A DNA stretch of 64,000 bases. Source: Diphasiastrum complanatum (taxonomy: Eukaryota; Streptophyta; Lycopodiopsida; Lycopodiales; Lycopodiaceae). The stretch spans positions 11,958,789 through 12,022,788 of the forward strand of contig CM055100.1 in the NCBI GenBank assembly GCA_029204225.1, in the 5' to 3' direction. Each line of letters opens with the position of its first letter. Position 1 is the stretch's first letter. Positions 20,803 through 33,075 of the stretch are shown piece by piece. A program made the position numbers and the translations under genes. Below the pieces are notes generated by a model, which made no database searches, had not been told where the DNA came from, and saw only the letters and a list, made by a program, of their open reading frames with translations.

Positions 20803-21018
20803 TTGAAAGCTAAGAGGTATCAATTTTGGATTGGACAGTTGGTTCTATTTTATGATGCACACAAAGAATCGTTTCTCGGTAAATTGATACCTATTTGGCT
20901 AGGTCCTTATATTCTGAAGAAAGTTTTTAGAAATAATACTTTGATATTATGTGACATGGAAGGTCGCTATACGGACACACTAGTTAGCATCAATAAAATC
21001 AAACCATATTATGCATGA
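20803..21018 (+). pseudogene. Gypsy-1 integrase C-terminal GPY/F module
   Basis: FWIGQLVLFYDAHKESFLGKL, WLGPYILKKVF and SINKIKPYYA form the DNA-binding C-terminal module with its GPY motif. It is open to its stop at 21018. Confidence 0.85.
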
Positions 21019-21049
21019 TGACGCATTCAACTGACATGATGGTTTAGCG

Positions 21050-21330
21050 TACCAAAAAGTTGATTTGTGGTTTGACAGTGGGAGTAGAATGAAAGGAACT
21101 ATTGGTGTGATTTTGAAGGACAACAGTGGTATGTTGATGGCACAACTGGGTAGCTGGCCAACAACAGATTACTTAGCTATCGGTGTTCGATGATTCTGCC
21201 TTGAATTTCAATCTATCAACTAGTAAATGGATTGTCAGATATCCTATACTGATAGTTTATGTCAAAGAGATACACAACCTAATGAAGCAATTTGTCTTTA
21301 TAGAGATGTAATCAGAGTGCGATGATAGGT
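21050..21330 (+). pseudogene. Possible second RNase H after integrase
   Basis: A frame reads FDSGSRMKGTIGVILKDNSG then TDYLAIGVR and, after stops, ISYTDSLCQ. The spacing FDxxS…GVILxDxxG…YxA…YTDS resembles RNase HI (first Asp in FDSGS, last Asp in TDS, with Asp instead of Glu before YLAI). A post-pol extra RNase H would fit archaeal-type RNase H acquisition known in some plant gypsy lineages. The call rests on short motifs only. Confidence 0.4.
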
Positions 21331-22085
21331 TACGGTATCTGAATCCAAGAGCTATTATGAAAGTAGTTTAGGTGGTGCATGCCTATCAAAAACTTACACT
21401 TGTCCATCACTCAAATTGGTCCTTAAAAGAAAAGCCTATTCCGAATGGTATGAAAATTAAGTTAGAGCCGACCTTTTTGTTGACCCCATGGCCAAATGGT
21501 AAAGCAACACTTTGTCTGCTAACTAGAGATTTGGATCCATCGGAAAGAGACTGCCCTCCCCAGTTGAGTAGAAAAAATTACCTCTTTCAGATTGCTTTTT
21601 AGATTGGAAACTTGCTTAACATTAATGTATTTACTGATATTCTACTAGCTAAATGACTAGTAATTTCAAGGTTCCTGCGCTCGAAAGGTACAAGGACCCA
21701 TGGGGCCTTTGACTGGACATTTTCTTAAGCCGCCTTTGCACAATGTCCCTAGCAACGAAAAGTTTCTCACACGCTTGAAGAATTTTGTGCTCATGATAAG
21801 ATATTAGGGCTGTAGTGATGAGTTAACATCTTGTCCTAGCAAAATAGACCATAAATGTGGATTGTACGTTAGGATTGAGTGATGATGATAGTGAATTATG
21901 AAAGGATTTGCCACTAATCTTTAGAGCATCTTATAGAAATCAATTTGCATTTGTGAGTGTAAACAATTGGAGATGAATTCTTCTATAATAAAATGAGATC
22001 CTAGTCGGTTCTCTGATTACATAACCTGTTTTCTAGGTTGTAAGCACTGGTCACCCATCTTATTGCCGAATGAGAAGGCTAATTC
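21331..22085 (+). other. Post-pol spacer of Gypsy-1
   Basis: A 76-codon frame (21372-21602) follows the RNase H-like stretch but resembles nothing I know. The rest is stop-rich. It probably belongs to the 3' region of Gypsy-1. Confidence 0.35.
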
Positions 22086-23280
22086 TACTCCTAGTGCTGA
22101 TAAGTCGGATGAGATGGCCTTGGATCTGCAAAGGCTCATGAAATATAGGATGAAGGCATTCGAAGTTGCCTACTAAGCGAAAAACCACTAGAAGTTGATG
22201 ACAAAGCCGACCAATATTCAGATGTAAGTGCTCCTGTAAGTGAGCATGAACAGATGTCTGAGCTACCGGAAGAAGAAATTTTAACTGATACTGCGGAAGG
22301 TGCTATCCGAGGAGAATTGGCAGGAAAATGATCCCCTCCATGTTGAAGAAATGGCAGTTGCTCAAACATGTGTCAATGTTGTTACTGTTGATAACTCTAT
22401 TGTTGGTACCCCCATTAGTAATCTTGATGCTAATATTGATACCGAAAACTGTGACGCAGGCCCACTAAGGTTTGTTAAAATCCCCTTGAATTTTCCCACC
22501 AGTTCAAAGCAACCAGTACAAGGAAAATCTCATCACATTGACCTCACTACGCCTGTTGAGTCTGATGTCGATGCTTCGTCAGTGCAGGCCCCGTGGTGTG
22601 GTGGGTGCTAAAAAGGTAGGTTCTAGGTTCTGATAAAGAACATTCTGTACCTGCTACCTCTTTTAGCGGCCGACAAGTGCTTTACAATCATGGCGATACT
22701 ACTTTCCAATGAGTGAGACTACAAACTCTAGTTGTCATATCAGATGCAGATACAGAGCAATGGCTGGCATCCAACTGTAAATATCGTCCGGTTGGATAGT
22801 TGGATAGAAAGGACACCCATTCTAAAGGTGCAATGCTGAAACAGCTGACTGGTTAAACCAGAGAGACTACTGAGGTGGAGGTGCTAAACGGTGACTTGGC
22901 TGCCAATGAAGCGAAGCTCATGTTGCTGAAGGCTGATAATGCAGATTTACGAGACCGACTGTTGAATGCGGAAGGCCATCTACTGGAAGTAGCCAAATGT
23001 GAGTCTCACCAGTTGGAGAACGAAGTCTTTTATTATCAGTCTTCTTCTTACACCATGGTAGGCACTCAAGCCACATAGCTTACCAAGGTCATAGACCAGC
23101 AAACTGCCACTCTGGAGGAGATCACTCATAGGTTGGAAGCGAAGCATCTGAAACGACGCCATAGTGAATATGAAGCCTCAAAGTTGTTGAACCAAAAAAA
23201 TTGTCTGAAAGTGGAAGTGAGAAAGCTGAGAGCCCTTGTCAGTGCTATGAAGGAACCAGTTGCCCATGAGACCCTTTAGG
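22086..23280 (+). pseudogene. Gypsy-1 extra ORF: acidic, coiled-coil protein remnant
   Basis: Acidic segments (SEHEQMSELPEEEILTDT) are followed by a frame at 22300-22611 and then a strong heptad-like region: EVLNGDLAANEAKLMLLKAD, DLRDRLLNAEGHLLEVAK, a stop, then ATLEEITHRLEAKHLKRR and LNQKNCLKVEVRKLRALV. It sits downstream of pol like the extra-ORF region of Gypsy-2 (38.8-41.5 kb), and both end in coiled coil. The function of such ORFs is unknown. Several stops make it a pseudogene. Confidence 0.5.
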
Positions 23281-23471
23281 GTCACTCTTTACTGATCCCT
23301 ACTCCTGGGTACCGGCTCTATCCATAGATGTAGTTTTAACTTTTGACTATTTTATGTAGCGTGATTTGAAATAATGTGTATCTTACAACTACCAAGAGCT
23401 AATAGGATGGTTTCTTTTTACCCTCCTATGATAGGGATGATTTCAAGAGCTCATTTTTACATAACATTAAC

Positions 23472-23474
<3 letters not shown>

Positions 23475-23520
<46 letters not shown>
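23475..23520. repeat. (GA)n microsatellite
   Basis: An uninterrupted GA tract of about 46 bp. Predicted Arg-Glu and Ser-Leu frames over it are artefacts. Confidence 0.97.
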
Positions 23521-23525
<5 letters not shown>

Positions 23526-23630
23526 TATGCATGTTTTGAACTTGGCAGGACAATAAAGAAAGTATAGCTTTTTGTATGTTGGTCACATCTAGTGATTGGC
23601 ACTTTGCGTTTTCCTACTATGAATCTGTAA

Positions 23631-24332
23631 TGTGAAGAATTGTCAAAAATTGGCAAATCTAGCTTGATCAAAAACCATGTAGAACATTGTAAATATTGTG
23701 TATAATTGGGTTCCACACATGTGAGGCCAAGATGCCACATGGCAACCCACTCCTAATGTAGGTTAGGTCAAGTCCATAGGGTTGGTCATGTCATTTTGGT
23801 AGCGATTCCTAGTTTATAGGACCTAAATCCTAGATTTAAGGTGAAAATTTGACCAACTAGCTATCTACCAAGCATGACTCTAGGAAATAGACTAGGGTTT
23901 CATTTTAGGTCAAGGAGAGTGAGTTAACTTCCTTATTACATGCTGAAAATTCACCTAACTTCAAGAAGGAAGTCGAATTTGCTATGCATTCTCTCTCTCC
24001 ATAGTGAGAAGATAGAAAATTTTTGGAGCTCATTGGCAATCTCAAGCTAGTTCACTATGTACATTGAGTTTTTGTGATCCAAATGAAACCAAATCAATTT
24101 CTACTTGTTTCTCAGGTTGAAGGCCGTACTACAACCTGTAGTACACACGTGTGGGCTCGGATTTCAATGTTTATCAATGCTTTTGATTGTTAATGCTTGT
24201 TGTTTGTCAAATTGCCAATCTAGATCAACTTTTTTGTGTCTAGTTTTTTGGTAGATTGTCAAGCAAGCATCCAATCACTCTTGTGGATCTTTTGTAGATC
24301 CATTTATGGTCCTAAAGTACAGTACTTTCACA
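23631..24332 (+). repeat. LTR-D: solo LTR with 5-bp target-site duplication
   Basis: It begins TGTGAAGAATTGTC and ends GTACTTTCACA. The five bases before it (23626-23630) and after it (24333-24337) are both TGTAA, the 5-bp duplication expected of copia or gypsy integration. The start matches LTR-A, LTR-B and LTR-C. CACATGTGAGG and ACACGTGTGG motifs lie near 23713 and 24148. No internal sequence remains, so it arose by LTR-LTR recombination. Confidence 0.88.
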
Positions 24333-24667
24333 TGTAATGCTCTTCTGTGTGCTTAATATCCGATTTCTTGATTGTGATAGAAGAATTGCTATTAATACAA
24401 TGTGGCTTATTATTATTTGTATAATACCACGCAACATTATATAATTGGAAACAATCGAGTTTCACTATCCTAAGTGATAGATGATAACGCTTTCTGCATG
24501 ACCATGCTTCTTGTGAATTCACTGGGTATAGTTGCTATTGGAGATCGTTACAACTATCTATTGTTCTTATCATTTGAGAGGTTCAAGATTTGAACTTTCC
24601 AGGGATGATTCTTGTGGACTCTGAATAGGATCTTTAGACTTTTTTTTACGTCCTTATAGCTGATTTT
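24333..24667. other. Spacer between LTR-D and the next LTR
   Basis: AT-rich sequence with a 64-codon minus-strand frame I cannot support. I see nothing else in it. Confidence 0.35.
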
Positions 24668-25237
24668 TGTTAGGATAGGTTCTTATTTATTTCCAACACA
24701 AAGCAATGATCTATTTTAAAAAAATGTCAATCAATTCAAAAATCTTTATGATGTCTCTTGCCTACTTATAGACAATGCTCTAACTAAACTAAACATAACT
24801 ATCTTAAGGGATATTTAGGCCCTTGTGAAGTCTTATTAAATGTATTTGGGCCCTTGTTGGCCTATTATCCTTATTAAGGTACTTTGAAGGACCTAAAAAG
24901 GAAACCACCTTATTCTTAAGTCTAATAACTCCTTTGGGGCCAACACAACTTACATTGGATATTATCTTGCATTCATAAGCACCTCCCCCTATTTAAACAT
25001 TTTTGTCCACAAAAATGAAGACGCTTGTTTGATAAACTTGAATATTCCAACTGTGTCATTTAAGTAGTCATGACTCATGGGGATGTCATACGACATGTCA
25101 TGTTGTCATAGATCCAAACTATAAGAATTATATCTATATGGTAGCTTCAATCTGCACCCTATGCTCCCATGAAGGAAAATTGATGGTTGAAAAAGAGATT
25201 GATGAAGCACCAGATTCTTCAGGTGCTTCTCCTTACA
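24668..25237 (+). repeat. Copia-like 5' LTR, ~570 bp
   Basis: It begins TGTTAGGATAGG, ends CTCCTTACA (imperfect TGTTAGG/TGTAAGG inverted termini), and is followed after one base by a perfect tRNA-iMet PBS. An internal ~235-bp block (about 24750-24986) recurs at 26660-26894. Confidence 0.75.
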
Positions 25238-25238
25238 A

Positions 25239-25250
25239 TGGTATCAGAGC
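25239..25250 (+). promoter_or_regulatory. Primer-binding site (tRNA-iMet)
   Basis: TGGTATCAGAGC on the plus strand, one base past the LTR end. It sets the orientation of this element as plus. Confidence 0.9.
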
Positions 25251-26659
<1,409 letters not shown>

Positions 26660-26894
26660 CAGTGTCTCTTGCCTACCTATAGACAATGCTCTAACTTAAC
26701 TAAACATAAGTATCTTGGAGGATAGTTAGTCCTTGTGAAATCTTACTAAATGTATTTGAGCCCTTGTTGGCTTATTATCCTTATTAAGGTACTTTGAAGG
26801 ACCTAAAGATAGAACCGCCTTATTCTTAAGCTAATAACTCATTTTGGGCCCCAACACAACTTACATTGGATTTTATCTTGCATTTATATGCACA
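26660..26894 (+). repeat. Second copy of LTR-internal block
   Basis: About 235 bp repeat 24750-24986 in the same orientation (for example GTCTCTTGCCTAC, then ACAATGCTCTAAC and GGTACTTTGAAGGACCTAAA). Flanking LTR sequence does not extend, so the copy is truncated at both ends. It is plausibly what is left of the 3' LTR. Confidence 0.7.
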
Positions 26895-29100
26895 AATGTA
26901 CTTTAAGTACATGACACAATAGTTGATTTTTCAATCAAATATTCTAGATAGAGTCCAACCTCTTATTGAAGACCCTTTCGAGTGTCACTTCAACCATCAA
27001 AGTGCAAAACATGACCTACATCAATGCCTTAGTCTGATCAATACACAAGCAATTGTGACCTCAAATTGATGAGGTTGTTATGCTCAAAGAAAGTGACTTA
27101 CGCCATTCACCAAACTTTCAGAATGAGAACTATTCAACATTGACATTCCATGATTTGGAACTGCATCGATATCTTAAGAATCTGACCTATGAATCATTCA
27201 AATTCAATTTGGAAACCACATTTTTAAAGTATTGATATTGATTGATTGGAATATGAGGTGCTCAATGGTGATACCATGAGCAATGAAAATATTATATTGT
27301 TTCATAGAAAGCTTATATGTATTTTTTTCTTGGACTAATGTGTCAAATTCATGGCCAACTATAGATACTACATCCTTGGAGAAAAATCTAGGTTAGATTC
27401 TGAGACAATCGCATCAGAATTTGATTGTAATTTGCAAAACTATGGATTAATCTTCAATGGAACTAAATTGCATTGGCCAAATTTGAATACAAATTTGATT
27501 AAATTTAAAGAATTCTACTTTGCACTACCAAAAACTACAACAATGTCTCTCGACATACATCTAATCTACACTACCAACATCATGTGCTTTGTATGGATCA
27601 TTCAGGGGTTTGACATTTTGCGAGTAAATCATCTACGAGTTTTGCGAGTTTAGTGTTTTTAAATTACATCAAATTGATAGCACATGGCATGCTACATTGT
27701 TTTTAGGTTTTTAAAATTTATTCTACTTCGGTTTTCCAAAAAATTTGCACATGCATTTTTTTGTGCTAACTATACCTCAGTCTAATTTCAAATGTTCAAG
27801 ATTCAATATAGTTTTAAGACTATGGTTTGGTTTTATTTTTTTGAGACACAAGTTGTGAGTTTTACATTAGGCACACAATGTACAATATCAAGAATTTAGA
27901 CTATCAACATACATTGCGTCACCGAGAGATCCCCAATCTAGTATGTCTAGATAGTCAATAAGAGATTTCCAATCTAGTATGTCTAGATAGTTAATGTACA
28001 ACCAAAACATATGGGCATGCATTTCAGTATGATTGTTTTCAATAAGAAATTCATCATATAAGAGGGGATGTTCCTATGAAATATCTAATTTAAACAAAAT
28101 CCTCTTGTTTGTATGCTTAAGTTATAGTTCTCTCAAAAGGAACATGATTTGGTTCTCCTACGTATACTTAATGTTCGTTGTTAGCTAAAGTTTCAAGAAA
28201 AAGAAAAATTTAATACATGCCACTCAAAAATCTCATTAGTAACCTATTATATCAGTATTGTAATTGTGGCATAATGAGCTCTTATTTGAGATACAATGTA
28301 CGCACTTGTTACTGAGAATCTAATACTTTAATCATGGTTATAAATTTTTGATCTTTTCAACATTTGACTAACCATACATTTTTTAGAATAAATAAACTGT
28401 GCTATCACCAAAGTTAGAAATAAAGCACAATGTATGGTTGGAATTAAATAAAATGGAAGGTCCCCAATTATGATTTGTTAATCTTCCTTTGTAAGAAAAC
28501 ACATGAAACATGTTTTTTTCTATGTTTTTCTCTTACAACAAGTTCATGAAGAGATTAAAGTCCTTAAAATTTAAAAAGCTTGCTTATGTATTGATGCTTT
28601 GTAAGAACAAAAAAATCCTTTTGTACACTTGTCAATTGCAACTGGGTTTCCGCTATGGTGAGATTATTTTGTTGAACATATATGTGAATTTTGAAACCAT
28701 TTTTTTGGGTCCCAAAATTAGTAGCATACAAAATTTACACAAACTTACCTCTCCCATGTCCCATGTTTGTTGTCTTTGACATGACCTGATAATGATTTTT
28801 AGCATTTTGTTTGTAATCATATTAGTGTAAATGCATGTCATTGTAACTTGACACACATCCAAATATATATCAAAACATGTTGAAATTTTTTAATTTGTGA
28901 CATCCATATTTATTGCTCAGTATGCTAAATTACTAAAAAGAAAAAAGCTACTAATTGTTTGATTTATTAGGAGAACTTGACTTAATAAGAATGTTTAAGC
29001 TTATTCTTTTTCTCAAAAAATTCACTTTTGCGATTGACGAAATTTATTCTTTGTATGTCAATCCCAACTTCTCACATGAGATTATTATGATTCCAAAAAA
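26895..29100. other. AT-rich region, no recognisable gene
   Basis: Short open frames on the plus strand (27351-27653, 28510-28779) have no family resemblance or codon pattern I trust. A two-unit tandem repeat lies near 27927-27995 (CAATCTAGTATGTCTAGATAG twice). No RNA gene or terminal repeat was noted. Confidence 0.4.
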
Positions 29101-29165
29101 ACATCAAAGTCATATGTGTAAGACAATAATAAGTCATATGTGTAAGACAATAATAAGTGTACTTA
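29100..29165. repeat. 25-bp tandem duplication
   Basis: AGTCATATGTGTAAGACAAT recurs twice in direct tandem, with an ATA-rich joint. It is short and probably neutral. Confidence 0.7.
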
Positions 29166-29504
29166 CTTAAGGATCCTTTTGTATTAAGCAATATTTTGAC
29201 CATGTAGTCAAAGGGACATGATGAAGATGATAATAAAAAATTTGTCTTGTTAGCGTCTTTCTATTTAACTTGCCACCCCTCGTGCTCCTTGTTTAAGTCA
29301 TATATGAGCGTGCACATATTTTTGACCAATTATATTTTACTAACAACTTCCATTAGATTACATTTCATTTTTTATAAGGCTAACTTATCTAATAGAAAGC
29401 CTAAAATTTGTTAAGAATGAATCAATAAAATTTATGATCAAAGATTCCTAAAGAAAGAAAGAAAAGTGGAGCAAAAATGTTCACATATTTTACAAGATGA
29501 TTTG

Positions 29505-29615
29505 CTAGATTAGTCAAGATTAACAAATGCACAATTTCAAAAATAGTCAATATCTGAATAGTCAAGATTAACTTATGCACAATTTCAAGAGTAGTCAATA
29601 TCTAGATGATAATAG
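29505..29615. repeat. ~50-bp degenerate tandem repeat
   Basis: TAGTCAAGATTAAC, ATGCACAATTTCAA and AGTCAATATCT occur in the same order twice between about 29512 and 29602. Confidence 0.65.
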
Positions 29616-29832
29616 TCAAGAACCAAAAAATAGTTATTCATTTTATATAATCATGTATAGACATTTCGTTATAAGAACTTTTCATACATTGCAAACACCT
29701 ACTACTAATTCTAAAAAAAAACTAATTGCATAGTTGAGTAGTTTATGTTGCACAACATTTATGCAAAACATATAATTTATAGTTGTTAAATCAATGGATT
29801 GGAAGTTAATTATAAACCATCATCAATGTCTT

Positions 29833-30085
29833 CAATGAAAATTGCATAGTGTTCATCCATAATCCTAAGAAATAACATCATGTAAATCTATATTGCTCAA
29901 GCACCCCTGATGTTACAACCTACAAACTTGAGGATCTCCTAAATTTCTTTTAAAGTTTTGTAATTTTCAATGAAACTTGCATAATGTTCATCCAAAATTC
30001 TAACAAATGGCATCATATACATGCTTATTTCTCAAGCACCCCTTATGTTACAACCTACAAACTTGAGGATGTCTCCTAAATTTGT
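29833..30085. repeat. 135-bp-period tandem duplication
   Basis: CAATGAAAATTGCATA at 29833 and CAATGAAACTTGCATA at 29968 start two copies sharing GTTCATCC, CTCAAGCACCCC and GTTACAACCTACAAACTTGA. About 117 bp of each unit align. No coding frame crosses both. Confidence 0.8.
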
Positions 30086-30144
30086 GTGATGGTCCCTCTC
30101 TTGGGAAACTTGCATGGAATGAAGCTTTTTTCCTAGGTAAGTGG

Positions 30145-30490
30145 TGTGAAATTGTAAAAGCCATCTATCTTGAGGTTTAGGGGTCCTCTTTCAAAACCAC
30201 TCATTGTACACTTGTAAATAAGTGATTAGGCCAATTTTGGAAGTGGATTAGCTTGTGGTAGTGTAGGCTAGTAACACTTGGCTTGATGCTAGAGGATGAG
30301 TGACATGGCACCTCTTGATCTCATTTGTCAATTTGGGCCAATCATATTGTGAGGTGCACCAAAATGGTCCAATCATTGTAAGAGGTCTCATGTAGGAGGT
30401 CCAATCATTGTAAGAGGTGGTGATCTTAGGGGTCCAATCAATTTGCTTCATTTTCACACTCTTGGGTCTTGAGCTACTATGAGTAGGAGC
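30145..30490 (+). repeat. LTR fragment of the LTR-A/LTR-C subfamily
   Basis: The start TGTGAAATTGT and following CCATCTATCTTGAGG resemble the minus-strand start of LTR-A. CCAAT boxes sit at 30338, 30369, 30401 and 30434, the same ~32-bp spacing as in LTR-C. It is truncated on the right, just before a copia RT fragment. Confidence 0.65.
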
Positions 30491-30534
30491 GAGGGTGAAT
30501 TCATACGCATGATCTCGATACCCAGCAAATTTTT

Positions 30535-31636
30535 TTCAGCCTAGATACATTCTTTGTCGAGGATCAGTTCATCGACATCAAAGGAAAATTGTTGATTGCA
30601 ACATCTATTCCAAGTCGGTGCAACAATCCTTCATTATCATCACCTTATGCGTGGATGATACGTTGTTTTTCAGCAACAATACCAATTTGGTTAAGGATGC
30701 TAAAAGGATGTTGTTTTCTGAGTTTGACATGACTGATATGGGTGAAACTCAATTCTGTTTGGGCATCAAATCTACTGAGACAAAGCGAGACGACTGATTT
30801 ATATTACTCAACAAAGGTATTTTCACAATGTTCTTGACATATATAATCTGACGAACTGTAAATTAGCTCACTCACCGATGGTTCCAGGCCTGCGTTTGTC
30901 CAGGGACCAATGTCCTCAGAACAAGCATGAAGAGGAGCAGATGAGAGAGTATCCTTATCGATCGATACTTGGATACTTAGTACGCAATGGTAAGATCTGA
31001 CATTTCTTTTGCAGTAAGCTCACTCAGCCAATTTATGGCTAATCTTGGCATTACCCATTGGAAGGCTCTCATAAGAGTCATGAGGTATATTTGAGCTACC
31101 ATGGACCAATGCATTTGCTATGGAGAAGTCAACAACGACATTCTTTATCAGCTCAGTGGATATTCTGATGCAAGCTGGGGAGGAGATGTAGATGATCGTA
31201 AGTCCACATCTGGATTTACATTCTTCTTCAACGACGGTCATATCTCATGGAACAGTCGTAAGCAAACCTCAATCGTTATTTCATCTACAAAAGCATAATA
31301 CATTGTTGTTTCTCAATCTATTAAAGAAATATTTTGGTTGAGAAATTTACTGTTAGACATTAGTTTGAATCAGTATAGCCCTACTATCATATTCTTTGAT
31401 AATTAGAGTGCCATTGCCTTATCGGCCAACCCTAGATTTCACTCTAGGAGTAAGCACATTGAGATCTAATATCACTATAAGGTTCTCAACAAGGAGATAA
31501 GCTTAATGTACTGTAGAACGCAGGACATGGTTGTAGATATATTTACAAAGGCGTTAAGTGTTAATGCACACAACAAGTTTTGTGCATTGCTTAGTCTGAA
31601 GATCAAGGCATTCACGAATCCAGATTAAAGGGGGGA
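30535..31636 (+). pseudogene. Copia-2 RT C-terminus and RNase H
   Basis: RT: FIIITLCVDDTLFFSNN is the catalytic block with CVDD for YVDD, followed by FDMTDMGETQFCLGIK. RNase H: GYSDASWGGDVDDRKSTSG, HISWNSRKQTSIVISSTKA (the usual SSTEAEY), SRSKHIEI, and DIFTKALSVNAHNKF at the end. Several stops (after TETKRDD, KA, DN and EI) interrupt it. TTAAAGGGGGGA at 31625-31636 is a clear polypurine tract. Confidence 0.85.
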
Positions 31637-32130
31637 TGTTGGATCTATCTCTTCTACTCTCCTAGATCCTATGTTAATCTGCCTCCATTCATGTTGCTGC
31701 ATTTTTACTTGTGTGCTATAGTCTGCATATTTGAACTGTTTGTCGCTACAGTCTGTATTTCTCAAGAATTTCCATAGGTGAAAAACCCGACACTGTTGTT
31801 GAAACTGAAAAATAATTCATCTTGACTTTAGGCTTGCTACACACTTTGTACTATGCAAGTATGTTGTTTCATAAATGTAAATGCCAAATTTGGCCTAGAC
31901 AAAACTCGAACTACATGGATTTGTCATATCTAGTTGGTTGAATACAACTTGCATATAGATTGTAGACTTAGAAATAGCAATAATATGCTTGTAGAAACTC
32001 GTGGCATATCACATGCATTTATTGTAAGTGATCCATAGTGACATGCAAGGCATGCACAAAGTGAAATGGACACATGCATGATGATTTGTACAATTATAGT
32101 TAGAACTAGGACACTTGGTAAAAGTAGCAT
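31637..32130 (+). repeat. Copia-2 3' LTR, right end undefined
   Basis: TGTTGGATCTATC directly follows the polypurine tract, as expected for a copia 3' LTR. I could not identify a convincing CA end or a 5' partner. The stretch has no supported ORF. It runs up to a gypsy fragment near 32134. Confidence 0.5.
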
Positions 32131-32133
32131 GGC

Positions 32134-32640
32134 TTGATACTCGGCCATATAGTGTCAAGACATGGGATTGCCACAGATCTATTAAAGATCAGGATCATTG
32201 TTGATCTACCACCACAGGGGACCATCCGCGAGGTCTACATTTTCATGGGTCATGCTAACTATTATAAGATCTTCATTCTTGATTTTGTGGAGTTAGCTAG
32301 ACCAATTTACAAGCTCACAACGGATCCACATTGGAATGAGGAAGCTCTAAAGGCTTTCCAGAAGATTAAGACTGCACCAATCTTACAACCACCCAATTGG
32401 TCCATTGAGTTCCACGTGCATACGGACACATCAAAGTATGCAATTGGAGCAGTCTTAGCCCAACCTAGTGAACACAAAAAGGATTTTCCAATCCCATTTG
32501 CAAGTCGACAGCTCAGTGATACCAAAATGAATTATTCAACCACAAAGCGGGAAGCACTGGCAATGATCTATGTGGTTAAGAAGTTTCGACACTATTTGAT
32601 GGCCACACATTTTGCTTTTTATATGGACCATTAACCCTTG
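32134..32640 (+). pseudogene. Gypsy RT tail/RNase H fragment
   Basis: GHIVSRHGIATDLLKIRIIVD, MGHANYYKIFI and PHWNEEALKAFQKIK give the RT connection. HTDTSKYAIGAVLAQPSEHKKD, SRQLSDTKMNYSTTKREALA and FRHYLMATHFAFYMDH give RNase H, with the Asp and Glu catalytic motifs intact. The frame is continuous for 167 codons. It resembles the Gypsy-3 homologue (56.6-57.1 kb) more than Gypsy-2. It stops abruptly next to the dispersed repeat R1. Confidence 0.88.
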
Positions 32641-32671
32641 ATATATCTCGTTAATAAAACTTGCAACACCG

Positions 32672-33075
32672 GGTTTCTTGCTTAGCTCTGAATTAGGATT
32701 CAGTGTGGAATGAGGTAGTAATCAGCATTCAAGTAAACTAGATAGGCTGGTTTGTGGTATAATTCTTGCATACTCCCTTACAGGCCAGTTCTTGATTGTT
32801 CTTGAGCAATCTAAGCATCAAGAAATGAGTGTTTCTTGATTCTTAGGCTATTAAAATGCTGCTAGGAATCTTGTTTCTTGTTCCAGTAGTTAATCTTGTC
32901 TTTGATTGTTTCTTATTCAGTAGATAATGGTAAGATTGCTCCCTGTACCAGAACGTTGATCCTCTTGAGTTGTAGATGGTTACATGGCTGGTTATGCATG
33001 TAGCTGAGTATCAAAACCATGTCTCCCATTGACAGGCTGGGAAATACATGTTGAAAACTGAGTAATGCTTCTGCT
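32672..33075 (+). repeat. Dispersed repeat R1, copy 1
   Basis: About 400 bp, non-coding. It matches the reverse complement of 63000-63420 (ATGAGGTAGTAATCA, AAACTAGATAGGCTGG, GCAATCTAAGCATCAAGAA and more). The portion 32939-33075 is also present in the inverted arm at 35763-35900. In both long copies it lies between gypsy gag N- and C-terminal parts or at that position. No TG..CA ends were found. Confidence 0.7.

Larger units (their letters stand above)
18168..21330 (+). mobile_element. Gypsy-1: degraded Ty3/gypsy pol, interrupted twice
   Basis: Pol domains run plus-strand: RT palm fragment, RT tail, RNase H start, integrase zinc finger, integrase core second half, GPY/F module and a possible second RNase H. 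An LTR (LTR-C) splits RT at 18289, and an unrelated ~430-bp segment separates the RT tail from RNase H. Gag, protease and the first integrase catalytic Asp are absent. Confidence 0.75.

Noticed and set aside
27351-28779. Small plus-strand ORFs (100 and 89 codons)
   Set aside because: AT-rich codon composition, no homology or conserved motif; too weak to annotate as genes.
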